Positions 28,193 through 37,423 are shown, counted from the first letter of the stretch. The stretch is DNA of 64,000 bases from Mucilaginibacter_A sp050954285 (GCA_050954285.1 JBPBPL010000017.1:84520-148519); one strand, 5' to 3'. The notes: generated by a model not told the origin, from the sequence alone. Made by a program: numbers and translations.

Positions 28193-28230
28193 AAAAAACC
28201 CCTTAAAATCATCTCATTTAAGGGGGTTTT
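28193..28230 (-). terminator. Terminator of tRNA-Ala
   Basis: AAAACCCCTTAAA (about 28195-28207) pairs with TTTAAGGGGGTTTT (28217-28230) with one bulge. Read on the complement strand it directly follows the tRNA and ends in a T run. Confidence 0.8.
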
Positions 28231-28237
28231 ATGTTTG

Positions 28238-28311
<74 letters not shown>

Positions 28312-28359
28312 GATGGTGCAAAACTAACAAAAAGTTTCCCCCAGGCAAATTTTATGTGG

Positions 28360-28458
28360 TAAAAACAGCATCCCTACTTGTAAAGTAAGTTTTGGTTTTG
28401 ATTGGGGTTAAAATGATGAAAATTCTCTACATATCACAAAAAGCCGATGCTTCTTTTA
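28360..28458. repeat. Motif B and motif A copies between tRNA and small Cys gene
   Basis: Exact TAAAAACAGCAT at 28360-28371 and exact ATGCTTCTTTTA at 28447-28458, in opposite orientation. An A/B inverted pair with about 75 bases between. Confidence 0.75.
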
Positions 28459-28568
28459 TGGCATGTTTTTCTACAATAATCATGCTCCTAACACGTGTTT
28501 AAAGGTGATTTAAGTTTCGGATCAAAGTTTGATTAATCTTATTTTGTAACACAATTTAAACTCTAATT

Positions 28569-28739
28569 ATGAACACAGCTATCCAAGATATTGTCATTGA
28601 TGCTGCTGCTCCTGCAGTTCTTTGTCCGATTATTGAAGTAAAAAATTGTAGCAATTGCAGCAATGAACTGCATGTGAACGGAAACGGCCGCCGCACCAGT
28701 TTCGGGTTAAATTTGTGCGATGATTGCTTGTATTCTTAG
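28569..28739 (+). CDS. Small zinc-ribbon-like Cys protein
   Basis: A 56-residue frame from the ATG at 28569 to the TAG at 28737. It holds two Cys pairs, CSNC and CDDC, about 20 residues apart, plus an upstream CP. This looks like a small zinc ribbon (KNCSNCSNEL...NLCDDCLYS). No family is recognised. Supported as a gene by the Cys spacing and a clear start and stop, but not by context. It might also be a post-translationally modified peptide precursor; there is no modification enzyme nearby. Confidence 0.5.
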   Translation: MNTAIQDIVIDAAAPAVLCPIIEVKNCSNCSNELHVNGNGRRTSFGLNLCDDCLYS

Positions 28740-28764
28740 TATTCAGATTGAGCTTTTTTGATAA

Positions 28765-28776
28765 ATGCTTCTTTTA
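28765..28776 (-). repeat. Motif A copy
   Basis: Exact ATGCTTCTTTTA with GCGGTAATTTT flank, 26 bases after the small Cys gene and 35 before the nuclease gene. Confidence 0.75.
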
Positions 28777-28810
28777 GCGGTAATTTTGTCCCGGAATTTT
28801 TAGTCCGAAT

Positions 28811-30262
28811 ATGCACTTTATACTCAATTACTGTCGGGTTGTTGCGGTTGTATTAACAACTGTTTTTTTGTTCAACTCCTGCGGAAATAACAACCGCAGC
28901 AATACGCCGCCCGCCAATCCAACATCAGTAAGTTATGGCGGCAATTATAGTATCGCCCAAAACCTGACCGAAGATTTTGAGCAAGGCCATAAAACGGCAT
29001 ATGCGGTTGGTAATGTAGCTTTTAAAACTGGTGCCTGGTTGCTGGAAGATGCTTTAGTTGGAAGTAGCCAACAAGATCGTAAGGCAGGAAAACAAGCCAT
29101 CCGTATCCGGAATAACGGAAAGTTATCGATGCTTTTTGAGGTGAATGGTGCAGCCTCGGTTACAGTGAAACATGCTGTTTATGGGAAGGATAGCCCGTCC
29201 GATTGGGCTTTGTTTATAGCAGTAAATGGTGATCATGATTTTTTACAAATTGGTTCCAAAATCACCAGCAGCAATTCGGATTTACAAACTGCTACTTTCA
29301 ATGTCAATAAAACTGGTCGTTTGCGTTTTGAAATCCGGAAGCTTTCGGGTGGTAAAAACCGAATCGACATTGATGATTTCACTATCAGTGGCACGCAGGA
29401 TGTGCAGAGTGGCGGTGGCATTTCGGTTAGTACAGGCGATACGGTAATTGCCCCAAACCCGCCTATCGGCACAGATTCTGTTGTTGCCGGTGATAATAGT
29501 AACCTGCTTTGCGGGAACCCAAGCGGTGCCACGGCAAATGAAGCCAACTATAACAATTACCTCATTAACCAGCAATATTACGCGGAAAGTTATAGTCGCG
29601 ACAGGTGCGGCCCGAACTGGGTTTGCTGGCATTTGGGTGCTACAGATTTAGGTTCGACGGACCGTTTGAACAATTTCCGGGCTGATACCAAACTTCCCGC
29701 CGGCTGGTACGAAGTGCAGGATTACAGCTATAAAAGTTCTGGTTTTGATAAGGGCCACAACTGCCCGTCTGGAGATCGAACCAGTACCACCGATGCTAAT
29801 TCCGCCACGTTTTTAATGGATAATATCGTGCCGCAGGCTCCATATAACAACCAGCGCACTTGGGAGCATCTGGAAAGTTATTGCCGCAGCCAGGTGCAGC
29901 TGGGTAATGAAGTTTACGTAATAATGGGCAGTTACGGCACCGGCGGCACAGGTTCTAAAGGTTATGCAGAAACAATTGACCAGGGCCGCGTAAATGTGCC
30001 TGCGCATATTTGGAAAGTGGTGGTAATTATTCCTAACGGCAACAATGATTTGCAGCGGATTAACAGCAGTGCTACATTAATTGCTATTGATACGCCGAAT
30101 GACAACAGTATCAACCCAAATTGGCAGCAATATGTGTGTACAGTACGGGATATTGAGAAAAATACGGGCTACAATCTGTTTTCCAGTTTGCCGGTTGCCG
30201 TGCAGGATTCGATAGAAGTTACGCGTTACGGCGGTACACCAAAATTAAAACGACAGAGATAG
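28811..30262 (+). CDS. Secreted DNA/RNA non-specific endonuclease lipoprotein
   Basis: A 483-residue lipoprotein (lipobox FLFNSC, C24). Residues ~45-200 are a beta-rich accessory domain (DFEQGHKTAYAVGNVAFKTGAWLLEDALVG) that looks like a carbohydrate- or surface-binding module. The C-terminal ~250 residues are a NucA/EndA-type beta-beta-alpha-metal nuclease, with DKGHNCPSGDRT (the DRGH motif with K for R; general base H316), and the metal-binding region DNIVPQAPYNNQRTWEHLE. It degrades DNA and RNA outside the cell, for nutrients or in matrix turnover. Motif B follows three bases after the stop (30266-30277). Confidence 0.93.
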   Translation: MHFILNYCRVVAVVLTTVFLFNSCGNNNRSNTPPANPTSVSYGGNYSIAQNLTEDFEQGHKTAYAVGNVAFKTGAWLLEDALVGSSQQDRKAGKQAIRIRNNGKLSMLFEVNGAASVTVKHAVYGKDSPSDWALFIAVNGDHDFLQIGSKITSSNSDLQTATFNVNKTGRLRFEIRKLSGGKNRIDIDDFTISGTQDVQSGGGISVSTGDTVIAPNPPIGTDSVVAGDNSNLLCGNPSGATANEANYNNYLINQQYYAESYSRDRCGPNWVCWHLGATDLGSTDRLNNFRADTKLPAGWYEVQDYSYKSSGFDKGHNCPSGDRTSTTDANSATFLMDNIVPQAPYNNQRTWEHLESYCRSQVQLGNEVYVIMGSYGTGGTGSKGYAETIDQGRVNVPAHIWKVVVIIPNGNNDLQRINSSATLIAIDTPNDNSINPNWQQYVCTVRDIEKNTGYNLFSSLPVAVQDSIEVTRYGGTPKLKRQR

Positions 30263-30265
30263 GTG

Positions 30266-30277
30266 ATGCTGTTTTTA
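30266..30277 (-). repeat. Motif B copy directly after nuclease stop
   Basis: Exact ATGCTGTTTTTA followed by TCAGTATAAATTT, the long form of the flank. It begins three bases after the nuclease stop codon. Confidence 0.75.
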
Positions 30278-30402
30278 TCAGTATAAATTTGCCGCTAAAT
30301 AACTGTAAAAAGCTAATTTTTTTAGGAAAATAAGTATATTTACAGCAGGATTTTGTTTAAATTAATCAAAACGAATACAGATTATATAAGTTTATAAAAA
30401 CG

Positions 30403-31938
30403 ATGATACTTAAAAACAGCCGCTTCTTACTGCTATTTTTTTCTTTGCTGGTGTTGATTGGATTCAATGCCTGCGTGAAAAAAAAGAAACATTCTGATAT
30501 GGGGAAAGTGCTGAGCAACAAGTATAAAAACCTGGTTTTTAACCAGATGGATCCGGATGAGTTTTCGGCAGTTTTTCAGCAAATGCTGATCGAAAAAAAA
30601 TCTTTGATGACGAACCCGAAGCTAATTTCGGCCTACTATCAGCAGAACGATTTTGAACCTGTTTTTGTATTGCAGCATCTGCCAAAAGAAGATATCCAGC
30701 TGGCCGAATCCTATTATTTAAAGGCAGGAGAACATGGGCTGGATCCAAAAATGTTTCAGGCAGCGGAAGTGGAAGCACTGCTTCAAAAAATAGCCGATAA
30801 AAACAGTATCAAAACCAAAGAAGATGCCTATAAAACCATTGCCGAACTGGAAATAGTAACCGCCAACTCGCTGATCAATTATAGTAATGCGTTGCAGTTT
30901 GGGGTAATCAGTCCGAAAAAAATTTATGCCCGCTATTTTACGGAGACCAAACGGCCGGATAGTTTGAGCATGACCCATGTTTTGGAAGTGAAAGATGTGA
31001 AAAGTTTTCTCGATAGCATTCAGCCTAAAAATACACAATATATAGCCTTGCAAAAAGCTTTGGCAGATGGTGAAACAGCTCCGGGAAAGACAAAAGAAGA
31101 AACTGAACGCATCCTGAAAGTGAACCTGGAACGGCTGCGCTGGAAAAACAAGCCGACCGAAGATCGTTACGTTATGGTGAATATTCCAAATTTTGGCTTG
31201 CAGGTGATGGATCATGATTCGGTGGTTTTGAGTATGAAAGTTTGCGTAGGAGAGGGCCGCAATAAAACCAATACCGATAAAAAGCTGGCCGAATACAGTG
31301 AAGATGACAAAGTGCGCGACGTGCCTTTTAGCCGCGAAACGCCGCAACTGAACAGTGAAATTAACAGTGTGCAGGTAAATCCTATCTGGAACATTCCGCA
31401 AAGTATTGCCTCTAACGAAATTATGGTGCAAGCTGCCGCTGATCCGTATTATTTGTCAAACAAAAATATTGACGTGTATGAAAAGGGTAAAAAAGTAGAA
31501 AATCCGGAAACGATTAATTGGTCCGCCGAATCAAAAACAAGTGGCAAATACGCCTTTAAACAGCAATCTGGCGAAGGAAATGCGTTGGGCAAAATCAAAT
31601 TTTTATTCCCTAATAAAAGCAGTGTTTATTTACACGACACACCCGCGAAAGCAGCTTTCGGTCAAACTATGCGTGCAGTGAGTCACGGTTGCGTGCGTTT
31701 GGAACATCCTTTGGAACTGGCGCATACTTTGTTTGGCGATGGCAGTCAATATGAGCAAATTGAGAAAGATATGCAGGAAACTGACCCAACGGCCAGAAAT
31801 CTTTCGCTGCCTAAAAAAGTACCGGTATACATTACGTACATTACCTGCTGGGCAGAAAATGGCAGGTTAATTTACCGGCCTGATGTTTATGGTTTGGATA
31901 CGGTGCTATACACGCACATCCAAAAAATGTTATCGTAA
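30403..31938 (+). CDS. L,D-transpeptidase, YcbB-like lipoprotein
   Basis: A 511-residue cell-wall enzyme forming 3-3 peptidoglycan cross-links. The N-terminus has a lipoprotein-type signal (FNACVKKKK, C24). A helical scaffold with peptidoglycan-binding-like region precedes the YkuD catalytic domain. Catalytic site: H428 and C430 in AVSHGCVRLEHP. The segment VNPIWNIPQSIASNEI is typical of YcbB proteins. The stop codon TAA is itself part of a motif B copy (31936-31947), and another copy lies inside the gene (30798-30809). It is convergent with a second YkuD-type gene. Confidence 0.9.
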   Translation: MILKNSRFLLLFFSLLVLIGFNACVKKKKHSDMGKVLSNKYKNLVFNQMDPDEFSAVFQQMLIEKKSLMTNPKLISAYYQQNDFEPVFVLQHLPKEDIQLAESYYLKAGEHGLDPKMFQAAEVEALLQKIADKNSIKTKEDAYKTIAELEIVTANSLINYSNALQFGVISPKKIYARYFTETKRPDSLSMTHVLEVKDVKSFLDSIQPKNTQYIALQKALADGETAPGKTKEETERILKVNLERLRWKNKPTEDRYVMVNIPNFGLQVMDHDSVVLSMKVCVGEGRNKTNTDKKLAEYSEDDKVRDVPFSRETPQLNSEINSVQVNPIWNIPQSIASNEIMVQAAADPYYLSNKNIDVYEKGKKVENPETINWSAESKTSGKYAFKQQSGEGNALGKIKFLFPNKSSVYLHDTPAKAAFGQTMRAVSHGCVRLEHPLELAHTLFGDGSQYEQIEKDMQETDPTARNLSLPKKVPVYITYITCWAENGRLIYRPDVYGLDTVLYTHIQKMLS

Positions 31939-31947
31939 AAACAGTAT
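31936..31947 (+). repeat. Motif B copy overlapping a stop codon
   Basis: TAAAAACAGTAT; its first three bases are the TAA of the L,D-transpeptidase gene and it fills most of the 13-base gap between two convergent genes. Confidence 0.75.
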
Positions 31948-31951
31948 TGCT

Positions 31952-32773
31952 TTACAAAATTACTTGTTGAGGCTCCTGAAAATCAGCGTTTGGAAATAAG
32001 GAATTGGCTGCAAAATCCTGATCTAAATATTTGGATTCGTATCGGTTATCCAAACCGTTAATAAACAAAACAGTTTTATCTTTAAGTAGATTGATGATTT
32101 GAGGAGCCAGTTCCGGAGAAACCGCCGGACAGCCAAAGCTTCTGCCTAAACGGCCAGTGCTGCTTATCACCTGCTGACTTACATAATCTGCTGCGTGAAC
32201 CACAATATCCCGGGAACGTGCATTGGAGTTAAAGCCGTTATCCATTCCATCTAAACGAAGCGAACGGCCATGTTTGCCGTTATAAATTTCTCCTGTTAGA
32301 TAAAAACCCAAGCTGCTTTGATGTGAACTATCGATGTTTGAAAATTGGCTCGGCATATCATCGCCACTTCCTTGTCCATGCGCAACCCAAGTGTTCAGCA
32401 GTAAAGTTGCATTTTGCAAATCAATAATCCACAGGCGCTTGGTGCAGCTTGATTGATTAAAATCCACAATGGTAAGGATGAATTTATCCTGATTAATATT
32501 TTTAAATTTTTTAAGATTGAGATAACCGGTAACCGCTTTAGCAAAAACATCCGCTTTTAAACCGGAAGCATACAAATTGGCCGTTTCATAAATGTTACTG
32601 AGGTAAGACGAATACAAAACTGCTGATGGCGATAAAATTTTGCTGCTTTTAACAGGCGTTATAATATTTTCCTGCTGAAAATTTCCCAGCATAGATTTTG
32701 GATCGGAACCGATAATTGTAACAGAAAGTGCAACAGAAAGTAAAATTGATTTTTTAAAAAAATTTTTGTTCAT
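31952..32773 (-). CDS. Secreted murein L,D-transpeptidase catalytic-domain protein (YkuD_2 type)
   Basis: A 273-residue protein with an N-terminal signal/hydrophobic segment (SILLSVALSVTIIG). Its single domain matches the YkuD_2 family: LWIIDLQNATLLLNTWVAHGQGSG, the H193 region DIVVHAADYVS and C215 in GRLGRSFGCPAVS. Members are likely L,D-transpeptidases or carboxypeptidases of peptidoglycan. It is convergent with the YcbB-like gene, thirteen bases apart. Confidence 0.88.
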   Translation of the reverse strand: MNKNFFKKSILLSVALSVTIIGSDPKSMLGNFQQENIITPVKSSKILSPSAVLYSSYLSNIYETANLYASGLKADVFAKAVTGYLNLKKFKNINQDKFILTIVDFNQSSCTKRLWIIDLQNATLLLNTWVAHGQGSGDDMPSQFSNIDSSHQSSLGFYLTGEIYNGKHGRSLRLDGMDNGFNSNARSRDIVVHAADYVSQQVISSTGRLGRSFGCPAVSPELAPQIINLLKDKTVLFINGLDNRYESKYLDQDFAANSLFPNADFQEPQQVIL

Positions 32774-33093
32774 GTTATTTCTTGTTTTGAAATTTCTATA
32801 CGTAAAAAAACGTCATCAGGTTGTTTGTAAACCTGCGTAACCTATTTACTATAGAATCCAAATTTTACGGTGTTAAGTTTTTGTGAATATACGTATGGTT
32901 TTGAATTTTATTGTAGGTTTTGGTTAATTTTTTTCATTTGGTTGAAATAATAAACTGCTTAAAATTAATGTTGAAGGCAAAACATGTTTGGGTAAAAATA
33001 AAAAGTATGGATGCTGTTTTTATCGATATAAAACTTGTAAACCAAATCAATTAATATCTACTTTGTACTATCCAAATAATTAAAATTAATATA
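32774..33093. other. 320-base divergent spacer
   Basis: Lies between the YkuD_2 gene (complement) and the ferritin-like gene, so it should hold both promoters. It contains exact motif B (ATGCTGTTTTTA, 33011-33022) with the long flank TCGATATAAAAC. CTACTTTG just before 33070 resembles a -7 element with one base missing. No gene seen. Confidence 0.55.
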
Positions 33094-33408
33094 ATGGGAT
33101 TTGATCAGTATCATGAACCGGCACATGAATTGCCAGAAAAAACAAGGACTTTTGCGCGCATGATTGCTTCATTATCTGAAGAAGCCGAAGCTATCAACTG
33201 GTACGAGCAGCGTATTGCCGTAGAAAAAGATGATCAGGCAAAAGCTATCATGGAAAATGCGCAAAAAGAAGAATTTAAGCATTTTGGTATGGATCTGGAG
33301 TTTTTGCTTCGTCAGAAACCACTTTGGCGCGCTACCGTGCAGGCTATTTTATTTCAGGCGGGCGACATTGTTGATTTAGGTGAAAAAGGCGAACACGCTG
33401 CCGAATAA
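33094..33408 (+). CDS. Encapsulated-ferritin-like (EncFtn) protein
   Basis: A 104-residue two-helix protein matching the EncFtn family, whose dimers build an iron-oxidising ferroxidase site. Relative to R. rubrum EncFtn the ligands appear as E30 and E32 (SEEAEAINWYEQR), W36 and Y37, then E60 and H63 (KEEFKHFGMDLEFL). Spacing is the same with a two-residue offset. EncFtn normally works inside an encapsulin shell encoded next door, loaded through a short C-terminal peptide. Here no encapsulin gene is adjacent and the tail (DIVDLGEKGEHAAE) lacks the usual GSL-type loading motif. It may act free, or with a shell encoded elsewhere. Confidence 0.85.
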   Translation: MGFDQYHEPAHELPEKTRTFARMIASLSEEAEAINWYEQRIAVEKDDQAKAIMENAQKEEFKHFGMDLEFLLRQKPLWRATVQAILFQAGDIVDLGEKGEHAAE

Positions 33409-33444
33409 ACATTTTCTGGTTCCGTTTCATTGTTACAAGTAAAT

Positions 33445-33482
33445 AAAAATGCAGATGAAATTTAAGTATCATCTGCATTTTT
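33445..33482 (+). terminator. Intrinsic terminator after EncFtn-like gene
   Basis: AAAAATGCAGATGA (33445-33458) pairs exactly with TCATCTGCATTTTT (33469-33482). A near-copy of motif A (TAAAAGAAGCT) lies further on at 33544-33554. Confidence 0.9.
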
Positions 33483-33580
33483 AACTTGATTAGAAATCTT
33501 TAGTTCAGGTGAACGGAATTTCAAATCCGACCAGTAGGATTGATAAAAGAAGCTTTACTAGTTTACAAATTTCAACTATT

Positions 33581-34543
33581 TCACTTCCAATGATTTAACT
33601 TCCAAGCTTGCTGCGCTTCCTGATCCAGAAATGTCCAGGCTAATAAACGGCTAACTTTTTGTCCCTGCGCCATACTGATCGTTTTAACTTCCACCGCTTT
33701 AACTTTTTCTAAAGCACGATAACATGCAGGCAAAGTTTCTTTTTTAGAAATCAGTGAAGTAAACCAAAAGCATCTGGCAAAATCGGCACTTTCTGTAATC
33801 ATCTGGCGCACAAAGCTTTCTTCTCCGCCTTCGTACCAAAGTTCTTTGTAATTTCCACCAAAATTCAACATTGAAGCCGCTTTTTTAGGTGCGCCGAGAT
33901 TTTTCCATTTACGAATTGTTCCGGCATTTGCTTCTGCTAACGAAGCGTGAAATGGTGGATTGCAAATGGTTAAATCAAAGGTTTCTGCGGGCAAAATTAA
34001 ATCTGCAAAAATATGTTTGGGCGAGTTTTGTTTTCGGATTTCAATCGCTTTAGACAGCAAATTGCTATGCACAATTTTTTTTGCAGAACGAATGGCAGTT
34101 GCATCAATTTCTGATCCTACAAAGTTCCAACCGTATTCCCGATTACCAATTAACGGATAAATACAGTTTGCACCCACGCCAATATCGAGCACTTTTACCG
34201 CTTTGCCGCGCGGAATGATTTCGTTGTTGCCCGAAGCCAGCAAATCGGCCACATAATGGATATAATCTGCCCGGCCGGGAATTGGCGGCGATAAATAACC
34301 TACCGGAATTTCCCACCAGTTAATAGCGTAAAAATGTTTCAGCAAAGCTTTGTTCAGCGTTTTTACGGCATCCGGATTTTTAAAATCAATCGACAAATCC
34401 TCAAATTGGTTGCGCGAAACAAAACTGCCCAGCTCTGGCAAACTTGTTAGCAGTTCTGGGAAATTATACCTGAATTTGTGTTTGTTCCGCGGATGCAGTT
34501 TTTCTTTTACTTCCTGAATGGGTTGTTTGGATTCGATCGACAT
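33581..34543 (-). CDS. rlmF: 23S rRNA (adenine(1618)-N6)-methyltransferase
   Basis: A 320-residue SAM-dependent enzyme (YbiN/RlmF family) methylating A1618 of 23S rRNA. Visible are the family N-terminus (LHPRNKHKFRYNFPELL), the SAM-binding motif VLDIGVGANCIYPLIG and the catalytic NPPF at 195-198 (DLTICNPPFHASLAEA). Length is normal. It follows prfC on the same strand by 19 bases, so the two translation-related genes are probably co-transcribed. Confidence 0.95.
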   Translation of the reverse strand: MSIESKQPIQEVKEKLHPRNKHKFRYNFPELLTSLPELGSFVSRNQFEDLSIDFKNPDAVKTLNKALLKHFYAINWWEIPVGYLSPPIPGRADYIHYVADLLASGNNEIIPRGKAVKVLDIGVGANCIYPLIGNREYGWNFVGSEIDATAIRSAKKIVHSNLLSKAIEIRKQNSPKHIFADLILPAETFDLTICNPPFHASLAEANAGTIRKWKNLGAPKKAASMLNFGGNYKELWYEGGEESFVRQMITESADFARCFWFTSLISKKETLPACYRALEKVKAVEVKTISMAQGQKVSRLLAWTFLDQEAQQAWKLNHWK

Positions 34544-34562
34544 TAAAAATAAATTACGCCAC

Positions 34563-36149
34563 CTAATTTTGCTTAAATTCCGAAGTAGTATGAAATTCTA
34601 TCTCCGGAAAATCACGTTTAGCCAAACCAATCATATAATCATTATCTGCCAGAAAAACAGTATTGCCATCTTTATCAATTCCGATTTGATGTTGTTTGCG
34701 GTACATGATTTCTTCCATTTTCTTTTTGTCTGTAGAAGTTAACCAGCTGGAACGTTTAAAAGTAAGCGGACGGAAATGGCATTTCGCACCATATTCGTGC
34801 TCTAAACGGAAACTGATTACTTCAAACTGTAATTCGCCAACAGTTCCTACAATTTTTCGGTTCCCGGGCTGCTGCACAAAAAGCTGTGCAACGCCTTCTT
34901 CTGTTAATTGCTGGATGCCTTTTTCCAACTGCTTGGTTTTCATCGGATCAGCGTTTTCTACTTCCTTAAAAATTTCCGGAGAAAAACTTGGGATGCCTTT
35001 AAACTGCAGTATTTCGCCTTCGGTCAGCGTATCGCCAATTTTAAAATTTCCACTGTCATACAAACCAACCACATCTCCCGGCCAAGCTTCTTCTACCAGG
35101 CTTTTTTCGTTGGCCATAAAATCCATTGGGTTACTGAATTTTAATTTTTTACCTAAACGCGTATGATAATAAAACTTGTTTCGTTCAAACTTTCCGGAGC
35201 AGATTCGCAGAAAAGCAATCCGGTCGCGGTGGTTTGGATCGAGGTTCGCATGAATTTTAAACACAAAACCGGTAAAAGGTTTTTCGGTTGCCAAAACTTC
35301 GCGTTCTACGGCTTCGCGGCTTTTTGGACTTGGTGCAATGTTGATAAACGTATCCAGCAGTTCGCGAATACCAAAATTGTTTACAGCACTGCCAAAAAAT
35401 ACGGGCGCCAATAATCCATCTAAGTATAGTTCTTCGTCTAATTTGCCGTAAACACCATTAATCAGTTCCAGATCATCTTTTAAGCCGCTTATTTCTTTGG
35501 GTTGAAGGAATTCTGTCAACGTTTCATCCTCCAGATTATCAGCCTGGATAATCGGTTTGGTTACTTTAGATTTGTCTGGCTGAAACAGATTAAGTTGTTT
35601 GTTAAAAATATTGTAAACGCCTTTAAAAGTATAGCCTTGCCCAATCGGCCAGGAAAGCGGGCACAAACTCAGGCTCAGTTTTTTCTCAATCTCATCCAGC
35701 AAATCAAAACTATCCTTGCCTTCGCGGTCCATTTTATTGATGAAAATAATCACCGGAGTATTGCGCATCCGGCAAACGCCCATCAGCTTTTCGGTTTGCT
35801 CTTCCACACCTTTTACGCTGTCTACCACCAAAATTACGCTGTCCACAGCAGAAAGCGTGCGGTAAGTATCCTCCGCAAAATCTTTGTGGCCGGGCGTATC
35901 CAAAATGTTGATGCGCTTGTTTTTATATTCAAAACCCATCACCGAGGTGGCTACAGAGATACCACGCTGCTTTTCAATCTCCATAAAATCAGATGTATTG
36001 CTTTGGCTGGCTTTATTCCGTTTGATGGTTCCGGCCGTGTTAATTGCACCGCCAAACAATAAAAATTTTTCTGTTAAAGTAGTTTTACCGGCATCGGGGT
36101 GACTGATAATGGCAAAGGTTTTTCGTTTTTCAATTTCGGGATAATCCAT
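34563..36149 (-). CDS. prfC: Peptide chain release factor 3
   Basis: A translational GTPase that removes RF1/RF2 from the ribosome after termination. From the ATG at 36149 (MDYPEIEKRKTFAIISHPDAGKTT, the usual family start) it is 528 residues; an in-frame ATG at 36179 would add ten unusual residues. GTPase motifs: G1 SHPDAGKTTLTEK, G3 DTPGHKDFAEDTYR, G4 NKMDREGKD. The C-terminal RF3 domain is complete (QFEVISFRLEHEYGAKCHFRPL). RF3 is not universal but is common in Bacteroidota. rlmF follows. Confidence 0.95.
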   Translation of the reverse strand: MDYPEIEKRKTFAIISHPDAGKTTLTEKFLLFGGAINTAGTIKRNKASQSNTSDFMEIEKQRGISVATSVMGFEYKNKRINILDTPGHKDFAEDTYRTLSAVDSVILVVDSVKGVEEQTEKLMGVCRMRNTPVIIFINKMDREGKDSFDLLDEIEKKLSLSLCPLSWPIGQGYTFKGVYNIFNKQLNLFQPDKSKVTKPIIQADNLEDETLTEFLQPKEISGLKDDLELINGVYGKLDEELYLDGLLAPVFFGSAVNNFGIRELLDTFINIAPSPKSREAVEREVLATEKPFTGFVFKIHANLDPNHRDRIAFLRICSGKFERNKFYYHTRLGKKLKFSNPMDFMANEKSLVEEAWPGDVVGLYDSGNFKIGDTLTEGEILQFKGIPSFSPEIFKEVENADPMKTKQLEKGIQQLTEEGVAQLFVQQPGNRKIVGTVGELQFEVISFRLEHEYGAKCHFRPLTFKRSSWLTSTDKKKMEEIMYRKQHQIGIDKDGNTVFLADNDYMIGLAKRDFPEIEFHTTSEFKQN

Positions 36150-36312
36150 ATATAAGTGCTGATGCCTGTGGTTTGGCATTCAGTTTCGGGTTAAATTTAT
36201 TGTGATAGAAGCAGTAGGAACACAAAATATCAGGCAAATGCTTCTAATAATTTACAAAGATAAATAATAGTTGGGGATTGAAAAACACGGGCCAACACAC
36301 AAATATAGGTGC

Positions 36313-36324
36313 TAAAAGAAGCAT
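36313..36324 (+). repeat. Motif A copy in the prfC/receiver gap
   Basis: Exact TAAAAGAAGCAT. The 365-base gap 36180-36544 also has two degenerate copies (36237-36248 and 36509-36519). The segment near 36415-36440 (GAGCGAAGTGAATGTGGGGG) resembles a decayed intergenic repeat. No gene recognised. Confidence 0.7.
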
Positions 36325-36544
36325 TGAAGTTTGAAAATTTAGTTTCTGAAAAAATGCTGGATAAACATTTTTAAAAATCTACTGTTCAAAAATAAAAATC
36401 CATTTATTGTGATTTTGAGCGAAGTGAATGTGGGGGATTGCGTTTTACTGATTTTGATAAGTTACACCGGATTGATGCAGGCGCCGTATAAGTGCGAATG
36501 AAGTGAACAGCTTCTTTTATGGCTGATTTAAATGATAATATAAC

Positions 36545-36907
36545 ATGACTAAGAAAGTTCTGATTTTTGACGATGATGAGGATATATTGGCCATCTGTAC
36601 CTATATCTTGGAGGAACAGGGATGGGAAGTAAATACATTTTCTAACTGTAACAATATCATCGAAAAGGTAGAAAGCATCATGCCAGACGTAATTTTGATG
36701 GACAACTGGATACCTGATTCAGGAGGCATTGTTGCCACTCAGGCTATTAAGCAGCAGGAACGCTTGAAGCACATTCCGGTAATTTATTTTTCGGCCAATA
36801 ACGATATCAAAACGTTGGCACAACAAGCAGGTGCTGATTCGTTCCTGGCAAAACCTTTTGATCTGGAAGAACTGGAAAACATTGTTAATCAAGTTTCCAC
36901 CCATTAA
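36545..36907 (+). CDS. Single-domain response regulator receiver
   Basis: A 120-residue receiver, CheY-like, with acidic residues D9-D11 (LIFDDDED), phospho-Asp D53 (PDVILMDNWIPDSGG), a Ser in place of Thr (YFSANND) and Lys (FLAKPFDLEEL). No output domain and no adjacent kinase. It probably acts through protein contacts in a phosphorelay. Confidence 0.9.
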   Translation: MTKKVLIFDDDEDILAICTYILEEQGWEVNTFSNCNNIIEKVESIMPDVILMDNWIPDSGGIVATQAIKQQERLKHIPVIYFSANNDIKTLAQQAGADSFLAKPFDLEELENIVNQVSTH

Positions 36908-36943
36908 GCATATTTAATTTAACTAAATACACAATTAATATTT

Positions 36944-37423
36944 ATGTCTGAACCAAAAAAATTAAACCGCTTTTGGCCTACTACGGGTTTGGCAATTGTA
37001 GCCGGTATGCGCACTATGGCACCACTATCCGCATTAAGCAGTTATCTTTCTAAAGCACCGTTGCCATTACTGGCTGGCTTTCCATTTGGATTTTTACAGA
37101 AAAAATACGTAGCTATTGGTCTGCAGGCTTTAACACTGGTAGAAATGGCGGGTGATAAAGCGCCTGATACACCGGCCAGAATTGTAAAAGCGGGTTTAAT
37201 CAGTCGGGGATTGACGGGTGCAGTAATTGGTGCAGCGCTTTACAAATCCAGAAACGGAAGCGCAATCGGTGGTGCTATTTTAGGCGGAACGGTTGCCGTT
37301 GCAGCTACTTTCGGTTCTTATTTGCTTCGGAAAAAAATTGTGGAAAGTTCTACCGTAACCGATCCAACTATCGGTGCCGTGGAAGATATGATTGCGTTGC
37401 AAGGTGCTTCTTTTATCCTATAA
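36944..37423 (+). CDS. DUF4126 small membrane protein
   Basis: A 159-residue protein with three to four hydrophobic, glycine-rich segments (TTGLAIVAGMRTMAPLSALSSYL; GLTGAVIGAALYK; SAIGGAILGGTVAVAATFGSYLL). It matches the DUF4126 family, with GMRTMAP near the start and a D-T-P pair (GDKAPDTPARIV). Function unknown. The last codons overlap a near-copy of motif A (GTGCTTCTTTTATCC, 37404-37418), coding GASFIL. Confidence 0.82.
   Translation: MSEPKKLNRFWPTTGLAIVAGMRTMAPLSALSSYLSKAPLPLLAGFPFGFLQKKYVAIGLQALTLVEMAGDKAPDTPARIVKAGLISRGLTGAVIGAALYKSRNGSAIGGAILGGTVAVAATFGSYLLRKKIVESSTVTDPTIGAVEDMIALQGASFIL

Noticed and set aside
28193..28230. C- and G-rich arms near the tRNA considered as a separate small RNA.
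   Set aside because: Position and T-run fit the tRNA terminator fully.
36415..36440. GAGCGAAGTGAATGTGGGGG resembling an intergenic repeat of the GAGCGAAG type.
   Set aside because: Only one partial copy in the window, so a repeat cannot be shown.
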